Assembly: GCA_013043165.1 (NCBI GenBank)
Contig: JABDOQ010000037.1
Coordinates: 16,680 to 80,679 of the forward strand
Length of the DNA: 64,000 nucleotides
Source: Woeseiaceae bacterium
Lineage (GTDB): Bacteria > Pseudomonadota > Gammaproteobacteria > Steroidobacterales > Woeseiaceae
Direction of reading: 5' to 3'
The translations under genes and the position numbers were made by a program. The notes beneath the pieces are model-generated. The model was not told the origin of the DNA. It did no database searches and saw nothing but the letters and a program-made list of their open reading frames with translations. Below are positions 27,923-36,818 of this stretch, one piece after another; the first letter of the stretch is position 1; the number at the start of each line of letters is the position of its first letter.

Positions 27923-28296
27923 GACGCCAGCCACCAAAACGCGGCTGTCAGTGCCACCGTTGCAATCAGAACCAGCCAGGACGACAGATTGGCCTGGCTC
28001 TTCTCCAGCCCACGCCCGGTGTCCCAAAGAAGATGGCGTGCGCCGTTCGACAGGTGATAGAAAAACGCGAACGACCACGCGACAAGCAAGAGCTTACCGA
28101 TTAGCGTGTCCATGACTGACATGAATACGGCGTAGGCATCGGGACCCGATGCCGCATCGAATAGCCAGGCGACAAGTACGATAAAGCCGACGGATAGCCC
28201 GATTCCGCTAATGCGATGCAGTATCGACAGGGCCATCGTAATCGGCCAGCGATAAATAGAAATATGGGGCGACAGCGGCCTGTCGTAGTTGCTCAT
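27919..28296 (-). CDS. sdhC: Succinate dehydrogenase cytochrome b556 subunit SdhC
   Basis: 125 residues, three helices. The family start R-P-L-S-P-H-I-S-I-Y-R-W is followed by S-I-L-H-R-I-S-G-I-G-L (quinone-site Ser/Arg), and the haem-ligating His is probably in F-Y-H-L-S-N-G-A-R-H-L. First of four ATGA-type or closely spaced sdh genes; the DUF1674 gene lies 62 bp upstream in the same direction. Confidence 0.95.
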   Translation of the reverse strand: MSNYDRPLSPHISIYRWPITMALSILHRISGIGLSVGFIVLVAWLFDAASGPDAYAVFMSVMDTLIGKLLLVAWSFAFFYHLSNGARHLLWDTGRGLEKSQANLSSWLVLIATVALTAAFWWLAS

Positions 28297-28358
28297 GCGT
28301 TTACTTCTTTCGGTTGTTGGCGGCCTTTGGGCAGCGGCGTATTATCCTGAAAAGGCGG

Positions 28359-28523
28359 CTAGAAATCGATACAACGGCCCGACTTTTCCCAGTCACCGTA
28401 TCGGGTCGGATCAAGTCCGCCGCGACCGCCAATCTCTTTCGGCCGTTTATTATCGACAGACGGGTTATCATCCGCCTTGGCTTGTTCGCTCTTGTCTTCT
28501 TTTTTGCGGTTATTGGAGTTCAT
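28359..28523 (-). CDS. SDHAF4-like (DUF1674) small protein
   Basis: 54 residues from the ATG at 28523. A lysine/aspartate-rich N-terminal half is followed by K-E-I-G-G-R-G-G-L-D-P-T-R-Y-G-D-W-E and a C-terminal G-R-C-I-D-F, the complete DUF1674 signature. The eukaryotic relative SDHAF4 binds the flavinated SdhA subunit before it joins SdhB. Location directly upstream of sdhCDAB supports the same role. An upstream in-frame Met at 28604 would overlap the divergent ygfZ and is rejected. Identity by motif is strong; function is inferred. Confidence 0.85.
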   Translation of the reverse strand: MNSNNRKKEDKSEQAKADDNPSVDNKRPKEIGGRGGLDPTRYGDWEKSGRCIDF

Positions 28524-28572
28524 TAAAGGAGTATGCCAGAGCCGCCTCCAGCCTGCAGTAACCGGAAATATT

Positions 28573-29232
28573 ATGATACAAATGCTTTCACTATCGACAA
28601 TCAATGTCAGCGGCCGGGACGCTTACGAATTCCTTCAGGGTCAGTTGACGAACGACCTGCGACGCCTCGAGTCGGAAGCCGAGATTCTCTCGGCCTGGTG
28701 CAATCCCAAGGGCCGTGTGATCTGGTTCGGAACGCTGGGCGCTACTGACTCGGGTTTTGCGCTGTCGGCGCCGGCGGAAACGGCAGACGACATCGTCAAG
28801 CAACTGACCCGGTTCCGCTTTCGGTCCAAGGTCGACTTCGACGTTGTCGCAGACACCGGCACCGTTGACCCGGCGTTCCTGGTGCAGAACGGTTACCCGT
28901 TCATAGACCGCGCACAGGCGGAGAAATTCACGGCGCATATGCTGAATCTCGACCTCCTGGACACAATCAGCTTCGATAAAGGCTGCTATACGGGCCAGGA
29001 AGTCATCGCGCGTACGCATTACAAAGGCGCGACCAAGCGGCGAACGCTGCGGTTTGCGAGCGAAGCGGCAGTGGCTGCGGGCGACAAGGTGTCGAACGAC
29101 GGGCGCGACGTCGGGGACGTACTCAACGTCGCCGGCACCGATTTGCTGGCCGTCGTCCCGATCGACAAGGCCGACGCGCCGCTCACGGTCAACGGCATCA
29201 AACTCAGCCACGTTCCGCTGCCCTACATGTAG
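28573..29232 (+). CDS. ygfZ: YgfZ/GcvT-like folate-binding Fe-S maturation protein (short form)
   Basis: 219 residues from the ATG at 28573. N-terminal GcvT-like segment with A-Y-E-F-L-Q-G-Q-L-T-N-D and the defining motif K-G-C-Y-T-G-Q-E-V-I-A-R-T near residue 140. YgfZ (IBA57 in mitochondria) supports maturation or repair of certain Fe-S proteins with tetrahydrofolate. E. coli YgfZ is 326 residues; the middle portion is much reduced here. It is divergent from the SDHAF4-like gene (49 bp between starts), possibly sharing regulation with the sdh operon. Confidence 0.88.
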   Translation: MIQMLSLSTINVSGRDAYEFLQGQLTNDLRRLESEAEILSAWCNPKGRVIWFGTLGATDSGFALSAPAETADDIVKQLTRFRFRSKVDFDVVADTGTVDPAFLVQNGYPFIDRAQAEKFTAHMLNLDLLDTISFDKGCYTGQEVIARTHYKGATKRRTLRFASEAAVAAGDKVSNDGRDVGDVLNVAGTDLLAVVPIDKADAPLTVNGIKLSHVPLPYM

Positions 29233-29250
29233 ACCAACGGCGTCGATCAC

Positions 29251-29321
29251 GGCGAGTGCGACGATGTCTTGCTAGCTCCCGCTTACGCAACGTCGCGTCG
29301 CAAGACATCGCCGCACTCGCC
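29251..29321. repeat. Long inverted repeat in the ygfZ-lysS gap
   Basis: Arms 29251-29272 and 29300-29321 are 22 bp each and complementary except for one position; the loop is 27 nt. No T run follows on either strand, so it is not a standard intrinsic terminator. It lies between the 3' ends of two convergent genes and could fold in both transcripts. The rest of the 280-bp gap holds a REP-like unit (29343) and a small CCCC-TTTAT-GGGG hairpin near 29419; I see no credible gene in it. Confidence 0.8.
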
Positions 29322-29342
29322 GCCGCGGTCCAGTCGTACGTC

Positions 29343-29372
29343 TGTAGGAGCGCCCCCAGGGCGCGAAGCGAT
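29343..29372 (+). repeat. REP-like palindromic unit
   Basis: TGTAGGAGCGCCCCCAGGGC followed by GCGAAGCGAT; shares the TGTAGGAGCGC head and palindromic core with the pair at 24891-24957. Single copy here, next to the long inverted repeat. Confidence 0.65.
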
Positions 29373-29512
29373 AGCGGCGGTCGCCAGACCGCTTGGAGTG
29401 TCGGCCGCGGGCATTGTCCCCTTTATGGGGAGGCGGCTTCTGCAGGTAAACCCGCAATCGACGCCATCGTCGCCGCCGCGGTTGTGGGGATGATGGGTGG
29501 TGGGGCGGAATC

Positions 29513-31015
29513 CTAGTCGAAGACTTCGGGCCGCATGTGCGGGAACAGCAGCACGTCGCGGATCGAAGGCGAGTCGGTAAGCAGCATGACGAGCCGATCG
29601 ATACCGACACCGATGCCGGCCGTCGGCGGCATGCCGTACTCGAGCGCCCGGATGTAGTCGTGATCGAACGCCATGGCCTCGTCGTCACCGGCCTCCCTGT
29701 TCTCGGCCTGCGCACGAAAGCGTGCGGCCTGGGTCTCGGGATCATTGAGTTCCGAGAAACCGTTGGCGATTTCGCGACCGGAAATGAACAATTCGAATCG
29801 ATCCGTCACGAACGGGTCAGCATTATTTTCGCGTGACAGCGGCGATACTTCGGTCGGGTACTGCGTAATGAACGTCGGTTCACGGAGTTTCTCTTCCCCC
29901 GTCGCGTCGAATATGTCGGTTTGCAGCTTGCCGGCGCCGTCGCCGTCCTTGACCGCTATGCCGAGCGTGTTGCAGATGTCCACGAGGTAGTCCCGGTCAC
30001 GAACGCGCGACATGTCGAATTCCGGGTTGTAGGCCGCGATCGCTTCTTCGACGGTCATGCGCCTGAACGGCTTGCCGAAATCGTACTCCTCTCCCTGGTA
30101 CTGAACTTTCGTGGTTCCCAGGATCGCGTCCGACATGCCATGCAGCATGGCCTCGGTCATATCCATCCAGTCGTTGTAATCAGCGTAAGCACGATACGCT
30201 TCCATCATCGTGAACTCGGGATTGTGTTGCGTCGACACGCCCTCATTGCGGAAATTTCGGTTGATCTCGTAGACGCGCTCGAAGCCACCCACGATGAGTC
30301 GCTTGAGATTCAGCTCCGGTGCGATACGCAGGTACAGCTCCATATCCAGCGCGTTGTGGTGCGTCGTGAAGGGTCTCGCCAATGCACCGCCCGGCGTCAC
30401 CTGCATCATCGGTGTTTCCACCTCGAGGAAATCCGCCGCCTCGAGAAACGATCGCATATAGCTAATAATCTGTGAGCGCTTGCGGAAAACTTCACGACTG
30501 GATTCGTTGATGATGAGATCGACGTAGCGCTGGCGGTAGCGTGTTTCCTGGTCAGCCAGACCGTGAAATTTTTCCGGCAGCGGCCGCAGCGATTTGGTCA
30601 GTAAGCGAACCGCATCCGCCATGACGGTCAGCTCACCGGTCTGAGTCCGGAACAGCTCACCGCTGGCGCCGACAATGTCGCCAACGTCCCATTTCTTGAA
30701 CGCCTGGTAGACCCCCTCGGGCAGACGGTCACGTTCGAGACGCAGCTGGATTTGCCCGGTACGATCCTGCAGCTTGACAAAACTCGCCTTGCCCATGACG
30801 CGCTTGGCCATCATCCGGCCTGAGACCGAAACTTCGACGTGCTCTTCGAGCAAAGCCTCGTTATCGTGCGAATCGAACGTCTGGTGCAGCTCCTCAGCCA
30901 CCGAGTTGCGACGGAAGTCATTTGGATAGGCATTGCCCTGCTGACGCAGCGCATCAAGCTTGCCGCGTCGTTCGGCAATTAGCTTGTTCTCGTCCTGTTG
31001 CTTTTCGTCACTCAT
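29513..31015 (-). CDS. lysS: Lysyl-tRNA synthetase (class II)
   Basis: 500 residues from the ATG at 31015 (M-S-D-E-K-Q-Q-D-E), 10 nt after prfB; the longer frame to 31147 overlaps prfB. N-terminal OB anticodon-binding domain ([15 protein letters not shown]) then the class II core with motif 2 [15 protein letters not shown] and motif 3 [11 protein letters not shown] near the C-terminus. The prfB-lysS pair is conserved in gammaproteobacteria. Confidence 0.97.
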   Translation of the reverse strand: MSDEKQQDENKLIAERRGKLDALRQQGNAYPNDFRRNSVAEELHQTFDSHDNEALLEEHVEVSVSGRMMAKRVMGKASFVKLQDRTGQIQLRLERDRLPEGVYQAFKKWDVGDIVGASGELFRTQTGELTVMADAVRLLTKSLRPLPEKFHGLADQETRYRQRYVDLIINESSREVFRKRSQIISYMRSFLEAADFLEVETPMMQVTPGGALARPFTTHHNALDMELYLRIAPELNLKRLIVGGFERVYEINRNFRNEGVSTQHNPEFTMMEAYRAYADYNDWMDMTEAMLHGMSDAILGTTKVQYQGEEYDFGKPFRRMTVEEAIAAYNPEFDMSRVRDRDYLVDICNTLGIAVKDGDGAGKLQTDIFDATGEEKLREPTFITQYPTEVSPLSRENNADPFVTDRFELFISGREIANGFSELNDPETQAARFRAQAENREAGDDEAMAFDHDYIRALEYGMPPTAGIGVGIDRLVMLLTDSPSIRDVLLFPHMRPEVFD

Positions 31016-31025
31016 TGCTTCTCTA

Positions 31026-32121
31026 CTACAGTCCCTGCTTGAGGCTTGCTTCGATGAAGGCATCCAGGCCCCCGTCCAGTACAGCCTGAGTGTTACCGGT
31101 TTCGACGCCGGTACGCAAATCCTTGATGCGGCTTTGATCCAGAACATAGGAGCGAATCTGGCTCCCCCAACCTACATCGGCCTTGCTGTCTTCGAGGACC
31201 GATGCCTCTGCACGTCGCTTTTGCATCTCGAGTTCATACAGCTTCGCTTTGAGCTGGTTCATCGCGGTCGCCTTGTTCTTGTGCTGCGACCGGTCATTCT
31301 GGCACTGCACCACAGTATTCGTGGGCAGGTGCGTAATTCGAACGGCGGATTCGGTTCGGTTGACGTGCTGACCGCCAGCACCACTCGCCCTGTAAACATC
31401 AATGCGCAGGTCCGATGGATCGATTTCGATATCAATGTTGTCGTCGACTTCCGGTGAGACGAACACGGAGGCAAAGGACGTATGCCGGCGGTTGCCCGAA
31501 TCGAACGGTGACTTGCGCACCAGCCGGTGCACACCCGTTTCGGTCCGGAGCCAGCCATAGCCGTACTCGCCGACGATGTGAACCGTCGCGCTCTTGATGC
31601 CCGCCACTTCGCCCGCAGAGGCCTCGATCACCTCGGCCTTGAAACCGTGTGCCTCCGACCAGCGCAAGTACATGCGAAGCAGCATTTCGGCCCAGTCCTG
31701 CGCTTCGGTGCCACCGGCTCCCGACTGGATGTCGACATAGGCATTGTTGGCATCCATCTCACCCGCAAACATGCGTCTAAACTCGAGCCCGCCGACCTGT
31801 TGTTCGAACGTCTCGAGATCGTGGACGATTTCATCGACGGTTTCGCTGTCGTCTTCTTCCTCGGCGAGCGCAAGCAATTCCCCGGCTTCCTGCAGCCCCG
31901 TCGACAGTTCATCCAGGCTGACGACGACCTGCTCGAGCTTTGAGCGTTCCTGGCCGAGGGCCTGCGCACGTTCGGGGTCGTCCCAGACGCCGGGCTGCTC
32001 GAGTTCGCGCTGAACTTCGGTCAATCGTTCCGCCTTGCCCTCGTAGTCAAAGATACCCCCTCAGCGCATCGGTGCGCTCGGCGAGGTCGGTTATCGTCTG
32101 TTTGATTTGGCTGGTTTCCAT
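31026..32121 (-). CDS. prfB: Peptide chain release factor 2, +1 programmed frameshift
   Basis: Terminates translation at UGA and UAA. A 24-codon zero-frame segment starts at ATG 32121 and ends at an in-frame TGA (32049-32047); a +1 shift joins it to the long frame ending at 31026, giving about 364 residues. RF2 motifs: the S-P-F tripeptide in R-K-S-P-F-D-S-G and the catalytic G-G-Q in [11 protein letters not shown] single-frame reading starting at 32024 would miss the N-terminus. Confidence 0.96.
32046..32060 (-). promoter_or_regulatory. prfB autoregulatory +1 frameshift site
   Basis: On the minus strand the sequence reads AGG GGG TAT CTT TGA C: an internal Shine-Dalgarno-like AGGGGG spaced 3 nt from the slippery CTT, then the UGA stop decoded by RF2 itself. 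This is the same arrangement as E. coli prfB, so RF2 level should control its own synthesis. Confidence 0.97.
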
Positions 32122-32152
32122 CGGGGCAGCTCAAGCGGAAAAGGGCGCGATC

Positions 32153-33880
32153 TTAACATGCAGCGCTCGCGTGTAACGGGGCAATTTGCTCAACGACCAG
32201 CTGCGGATTTTCCACGCCGCGAAACTCGTTAACATCAAGCCTGAACGCAAGCTGCACGACTCCCCGGTACGACGGACCCGCCTGGTTAAACGCGATGGCA
32301 TCAATGACATTTCCACCACCCGCCGGCCGCACCCGCATCTTCAGGTGATTTTCGCCAACGGTGCGTTGCTCCACGATCGAGAATTCACCGCTCCACAGGG
32401 GCTCGGGAAATCCCGAACCCCAGGGGCCGGCGTCGCGCAGTGAGCGCGCAAACTCGAGATTGAAGGCACCGCCCGGAAGCTGGCCGTCCGTGACGATTGC
32501 GCCGCTGAAATCCGCATCCGGATAAAGACGCTCCATCTGCCGGGCCGCGAGTTGCCTGAATTCCTCGAGATTGGATTTGGCGATCGACAGCCCGGCCGCC
32601 ATCGCGTGGCCGCCGAATTTCTCGATAAGGCCGGGCTTCGCTGCCGACACCGCCTCGAGCAAGTCACGAATATGCACGCCGGGGATCGAGCGCGCAGAGC
32701 CCTTGAGGCACTCGTCGTTTTCACGGGCAAAGGCGATCACCGGCCGATGGCAGCGCTCGCGCACGCGCGCCGCAATCAGCCCGACAATGCCCTGGTGCCA
32801 GGACGCTTCGTACACGCAAACGCAGCATGGCCAGCGCTGCGAGCCCAATTTGTCGACATAGGCGAAAGCCTGATCACGCATCGTTGATTCGATGTCGCGC
32901 CTTTCACTATTGATCTGATCAAGGATGCGTGCGTGTTCCGATGCGGTTGCAAAACTGTCGGTCAGGAGGCACTCAATGCCGACGGAAATGTCTTCCAGAC
33001 GACCGGCCGCATTGATCCTTGGTCCTACGGCAAAACCGAGATCCGTACTGACACAGCGACCGGATTGCCGGCCTGACTGCTTCAGCAACGCATCGATGCC
33101 CGGCACCGCGTGCCCACCACGAATTCGCATCAGTCCCTGTTGCACGAGAACGCGATTATTCTGATCGAGAGGCACAACGTCGGCTACTGTCCCCAGTGCC
33201 ACGAGGTCCAGGTATTTCGCGGGTATTCTTGCGGCACCGGACTGCCCCAGCTCGTCCAGCATTCGACCCACCCGGGCCATGAGGTAGAACGCGACTCCGA
33301 CGCCGGCAAGGTTGCGGCTCGGAAAGGCACTGTTCTCGAGGTTCGGATTCAGGATAGCCGCAGCGGCAGGCAGTTCATCACCGGGCAAATGATGGTCGGT
33401 GATCAGCACCGGGATACCGAGGGCGTTTGCTTCCTCAACGCCGGCGACACTTGATACGCCGTTGTCTACAGTAATCAACAGCGCAGGCTTTCGCTCCGCC
33501 GCGACCCGAACGATTTCCCTCGACAAGCCGTAACCGTAGTCAAATCGGTTTGGTACGAGATAGCCAACGTCGACAAAACCGAATGCACGCAGGCAACGAA
33601 TGACCAGGGCCGTGCTCGTGGCGCCATCGACATCGTAGTCGCCGATAACAATAATTCGCTTGTCACGATTCGCAATGACGAGCTGTGCCGCCTCATCGAT
33701 GTTTTCCAGCGCTCTGACAGGCGCCAGCCGTGCAAGGCTGTGGTCGAGTTCCTCTGCCGACCTCAAGCCCCGCATCGCGTAGAGCCTGGCGTGCAAAGGA
33801 TCAAGTTCACCGAACTTTTCAATAGCGGTTTGACTGGGCGGCGATCGGGAAATCACAGGTCTGGGAGAATTCATGACCAT
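32153..33880 (-). CDS. recJ: RecJ single-strand-specific 5'-3' exonuclease
   Basis: 575 residues. DHH-family motifs: V-I-G-D-Y-D-V-D-G-A-T-S-T-A (about 80-93), L-I-T-D-H-H-L-P-G-D (about 140), the DHHA1 motif with G-G-H-A-M-A-A-G, and a C-terminal OB-like domain. Works in recombination and mismatch repair. Start is ATG 33880 or 33874. It lies 31 bp upstream of prfB and 3 bp downstream of the COG4255-like gene; recJ-prfB-lysS order is common. Confidence 0.96.
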   Translation of the reverse strand: MVMNSPRPVISRSPPSQTAIEKFGELDPLHARLYAMRGLRSAEELDHSLARLAPVRALENIDEAAQLVIANRDKRIIVIGDYDVDGATSTALVIRCLRAFGFVDVGYLVPNRFDYGYGLSREIVRVAAERKPALLITVDNGVSSVAGVEEANALGIPVLITDHHLPGDELPAAAAILNPNLENSAFPSRNLAGVGVAFYLMARVGRMLDELGQSGAARIPAKYLDLVALGTVADVVPLDQNNRVLVQQGLMRIRGGHAVPGIDALLKQSGRQSGRCVSTDLGFAVGPRINAAGRLEDISVGIECLLTDSFATASEHARILDQINSERRDIESTMRDQAFAYVDKLGSQRWPCCVCVYEASWHQGIVGLIAARVRERCHRPVIAFARENDECLKGSARSIPGVHIRDLLEAVSAAKPGLIEKFGGHAMAAGLSIAKSNLEEFRQLAARQMERLYPDADFSGAIVTDGQLPGGAFNLEFARSLRDAGPWGSGFPEPLWSGEFSIVEQRTVGENHLKMRVRPAGGGNVIDAIAFNQAGPSYRGVVQLAFRLDVNEFRGVENPQLVVEQIAPLHASAAC

Positions 33881-33883
33881 CGC

Positions 33884-34846
33884 CTAGTCGAGCAGCCTGG
33901 AATCAAATCGCCAGAAGCGCAGCTTGTGCGCTCGACGCACACGGGCGCGGCGTCCGTCCCGGAAAAGAATCACAAGTCGGTTGACGCGCTTTTCGCTCAG
34001 CGCCGCGCGCAACTGCCGAAGGCAATCCTCGAGGAATGCGGGGTCGTCCTGGAATTCCGGCGTGACGGCGACGAAGCCTGCTGCGTCCGCCTGGTTGACA
34101 CAATCGGAGATGCTGCCGGGCCAGAGTCCGGCGACGGCGTTGGCGCTGTCCCAGTAGCCAAGCAACAGGGGATCGTCCGAATAAAGCGGCGGTTGCGGTC
34201 GGCTTGCACGCTCAGGCGCCAGACCGCCACCCCATAGCCACAGGCCGTTAACAGGCTGCTGTCCCGCGGCAACACGGCGCTGATTGGCCTCGTGGTCGTG
34301 CAGCGACATCTCAATTTCGCTGAGTAGATTTCGATAGGTCGCCGAGTCGTCTCCCTGCGGCAGGAAATCGGTCGGCACCTTATTATCGACGACATAGGCC
34401 GGCACTGACGCCGTCGCGATCGGCGATCCGCTGCGCAGGTAGCCGCAGGATCCCAGGCGCGCGAACCCGAAACGCTTCTCGCCCGACAGCGTCGTCTGCA
34501 GGTGATTAAAGAGCGCTCGCAAATCGGCCGGTGGCAAGGCGGCGCGTGACAGCGCGTGCAGGCGAAGATGGTCGAGCCGCGGCTCAAGGTAGACCGGGTC
34601 GGCGCCTGCAATCCAGACCGTCGGTCGGTCACCGGTCTGGCCCCACATACGCAGAGCGGCGAGCCCCTCCTGCGGATAGGGAAGGCCCAGCACAGCGACG
34701 AGCTGCGCGAGCAGCTCCCCTTTTTCGGGCTCAAGCTCGAGGTCCGATCGCGCCAGCCATGTCCGCAGCGACTTGTCCCGCAAGCGGCCGCCCGAGACCG
34801 GCGGCAACACGGCGACCGCGGTGGAATTGTCATATGATGCGTTCAC
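33884..34846 (-). CDS. COG4255-like protein of unknown function (often labelled phosphoglycerate-mutase-like)
   Basis: 320 residues. No signal peptide or membrane helix. A mostly helical, leucine-rich N-terminal half; the family hallmark is H-D-H-E-A-N-Q-R-R-V-A-A-G-Q-Q-P-V-N followed by G-L-W-L-W-G-G-G (about residues 190-220). The C-terminal part has R-L-V-I-L-F-R-D-G-R-R and ends in basic and aromatic residues. Similar genes precede recJ in other gammaproteobacteria and are sometimes named phosphoglycerate mutase; I see no mutase catalytic signature, so I would not use that name. Only 12 bp separate its start from the divergent gene at 34859. Confidence 0.75.
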   Translation of the reverse strand: MNASYDNSTAVAVLPPVSGGRLRDKSLRTWLARSDLELEPEKGELLAQLVAVLGLPYPQEGLAALRMWGQTGDRPTVWIAGADPVYLEPRLDHLRLHALSRAALPPADLRALFNHLQTTLSGEKRFGFARLGSCGYLRSGSPIATASVPAYVVDNKVPTDFLPQGDDSATYRNLLSEIEMSLHDHEANQRRVAAGQQPVNGLWLWGGGLAPERASRPQPPLYSDDPLLLGYWDSANAVAGLWPGSISDCVNQADAAGFVAVTPEFQDDPAFLEDCLRQLRAALSEKRVNRLVILFRDGRRARVRRAHKLRFWRFDSRLLD

Positions 34847-34858
34847 AATGAGGCGTCG

Positions 34859-35260
34859 ATGTTAAGGGATGCAGCCTTGAAATTCACAAGAGATTTGAAC
34901 CGCGCACTGACCGTTCAAAGCGTTAGCGAACTGGCCATAACGGTCAACGGAGAAGCTTACGCACGAACCATTGCACTGACGCCTGAGCAGGTCTTCGAGG
35001 ACTGGGACCCTAAGCCGATCGCCGACCTCGAAGATACTGATTTCGAAGCGTTGCTCGAGATCGGTCCCGAGATCATCCTGCTCGGAACGGGCCGCAGCAA
35101 TGTATTCCCGCCGCGCGAGCTGATGTTTGCTTTCGCCCGGCGTCGCATCGGTCTTGAATGCATGGATACGGCCGCGGCCGCGCGCACGTTCAACGTGCTG
35201 ACTGCCGAGGGCCGGCAGGTCGCAGCTGTGCTCTATTTGCAGGGCCCGTCAATCCAGTAG
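34859..35260 (+). CDS. Mth938-like (DUF498) domain protein
   Basis: 133 residues with GAGG 5 nt before the ATG. The Mth938 fold is recognisable by [10 protein letters not shown] at about 77-86, a short loop, then P-P-R-E-L, and a late [18 protein letters not shown] segment. The human homologue (AAMDC) and NDUFAF3 share this fold; bacterial function is not known. Its last 12 bp overlap the 3' end of rpoS on the other strand. Confidence 0.85.
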   Translation: MLRDAALKFTRDLNRALTVQSVSELAITVNGEAYARTIALTPEQVFEDWDPKPIADLEDTDFEALLEIGPEIILLGTGRSNVFPPRELMFAFARRRIGLECMDTAAAARTFNVLTAEGRQVAAVLYLQGPSIQ

Positions 35261-36085
35261 CGAGTCGCCGGATATGCCGTGGCTTTCCATCATTTCCCGG
35301 AGGTTCTTCAGCGCGGCCAGCTGAATCTGGCGAACCCGTTCCCGGGTCACGCCAATTTCGTCGCCGATCTGTTCGAGTGTTGCGCGTCGATAACCGTGCA
35401 GACCGAAGCGCCGCTCCACGACCGCGCGTTGCTTTTCACCGAGTTCACACACGAGATGTTCAACGATGTCGTGCACGTCGTCTTTCTGCGCGCAGCGTGG
35501 TGGCTCCACTTCCCTTGCGGCATGCAGGCGATCAACCGGACTGCTACCTTCTTTGTCGGAGCGGCCGGGGCGCAGCACGACGCGTTGGTGCAGCGCCATA
35601 AGCCGTTCTACCTCGGCGACGTCTCGTTCGAGGTACTCGGCGATCTCACTGGCGCTCGGCACACCGTCAAGTTTATCGCGCAGTCGTCGCGCCGCCCGCA
35701 GGCAGGAGTTAATGTCCTTGATGACGTGGATGGGCAGACGCACGGTATTGGATTGATTCATGATGCCGCGCTCGATTGTCTGCCGAATCCACCACGTGGC
35801 ATAGGTGGAAAATCGAAAACCGCGCTCGGGGTCGAATTTTTCGACGGCATGGATGAGTCCGAGATTGCCTTCCTCGATCAGGTCCAGGAACGGCAGCCCG
35901 CGGTGCACGTAGCGGCGGGCAATCTTCACAACGAGCCGCAGGTTACTCTCAATCATGCGCTTGCGCGCCGACTCATCGCCGCGCTGCGCTCGCCTCGCCA
36001 GTGTTTTCTCCTGCTCGGCCGTGAGCAGCGGCGAGACCCCGATCTCGTCGAGGTATTGGCGCGTTGGATCGAGCAACTGTCCCAC
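35249..36085 (-). CDS. rpoS: RpoS-type stationary-phase sigma factor, lacking region 1.1
   Basis: 278 residues starting directly with region 1.2 ([11 protein letters not shown]). Region 2 contains [16 protein letters not shown], region 3 P-I-H-V-I-K-D-I-N, and region 4 [10 protein letters not shown]. The Lys aligned with the RssB-contact Lys173 of E. coli is kept (K123). The start is GTG with AAGGGG about 8 nt upstream; a TGA lies two codons upstream in frame, so the short N-terminus is not an annotation artefact. nlpD lies 49 bp upstream, as in E. coli, where the main rpoS promoter is inside nlpD. Confidence 0.92.
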   Translation of the reverse strand: MGQLLDPTRQYLDEIGVSPLLTAEQEKTLARRAQRGDESARKRMIESNLRLVVKIARRYVHRGLPFLDLIEEGNLGLIHAVEKFDPERGFRFSTYATWWIRQTIERGIMNQSNTVRLPIHVIKDINSCLRAARRLRDKLDGVPSASEIAEYLERDVAEVERLMALHQRVVLRPGRSDKEGSSPVDRLHAAREVEPPRCAQKDDVHDIVEHLVCELGEKQRAVVERRFGLHGYRRATLEQIGDEIGVTRERVRQIQLAALKNLREMMESHGISGDSLLD

Positions 36086-36134
36086 GTCTCACCCCTTGCG
36101 TGGAGCGATGCATTCTGAACAGGTGCCAGTCGAA

Positions 36135-36818
36135 TTATCTCGGCGGCAATTGCTGCCGCGGATCAACCGGCTGGCCATTGCGCCTGATTTCAAAATGCAG
36201 TCGCGGCTTGCGTTCCGGCCCCTCACCCATCGACGCGATTCGCTGGCCCTTATTTATTTGTTCGCCTTCCTTCACCAGCAGCGACGCGTTGTACCCGTAG
36301 GCACTCAGGTAAGTGTCGTTATGCTTTAAAATAATAAGCTTGCCATAGCCGATCAGTCCATCCCCGGCATAGACAACTCGCCCCGACGCCGCGGCACTAA
36401 TGGGCTGGCCCATCGTGCCGTTGATCAGCACGCCGGTACCGGGCCCCGGTTTTGCGCGGAAATCCACGTTTATTCGACCGCTCGTCGGCCATGACCATTC
36501 CGGCGCCGGCTGCGCCGGGATGTGCGGCAGCGGCCGTGAGTCGCGCTGCGGCGGCGCCCGATTGCCGGCGGTACGGGGCGAGCTCGCGGCGCCGGTCGGT
36601 GTCAGGCGTATCACCTGCCCCGGGTAGATGAGCGAGCCGTCGCCGAGTCGGTTCCAGCGCGCGAGATCCGTCGGATTCTTGTCGTAGCGCCAGGCTATGG
36701 AAAACAGCGTTTCACCTCTGCGTACGATGTGCGTCTGCGGCGTGTCCTGCCATCTCGACGTGCCGCATGACGCGATCATTAAGCAGAGGCAGGCAATAAT
36801 GACGCGGCGCGATGTCAT
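36135..36818 (-). CDS. nlpD: NlpD-like LysM/M23 lipoprotein, amidase activator
   Basis: 227 residues from ATG 36818, whose first bases overlap the yqaA stop by 4 bp. Lipoprotein signal ending M-I-A-S-C, a LysM domain (about 32-75: I-V-R-R-G-E-T-L-F-S-I-A), a Pro/Arg-rich linker, and a LytM/M23 domain ending R-L-H-F-E-I-R. The zinc-binding His residues of active M23 peptidases are replaced (the first motif reads G-T-G-V-L-I-N-G, the last H-x-H reads R-L-H), as in E. coli NlpD, which activates AmiC at the septum. Shorter than E. coli NlpD (379). Confidence 0.9.
   Translation of the reverse strand: MTSRRVIIACLCLMIASCGTSRWQDTPQTHIVRRGETLFSIAWRYDKNPTDLARWNRLGDGSLIYPGQVIRLTPTGAASSPRTAGNRAPPQRDSRPLPHIPAQPAPEWSWPTSGRINVDFRAKPGPGTGVLINGTMGQPISAAASGRVVYAGDGLIGYGKLIILKHNDTYLSAYGYNASLLVKEGEQINKGQRIASMGEGPERKPRLHFEIRRNGQPVDPRQQLPPR

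Noticed and set aside
29256..29745. Open frames on both strands in and next to the ygfZ-lysS gap
   Set aside because: They run through the palindrome and REP unit or antisense to lysS, with low-complexity Arg/Ala composition and no ribosome site.
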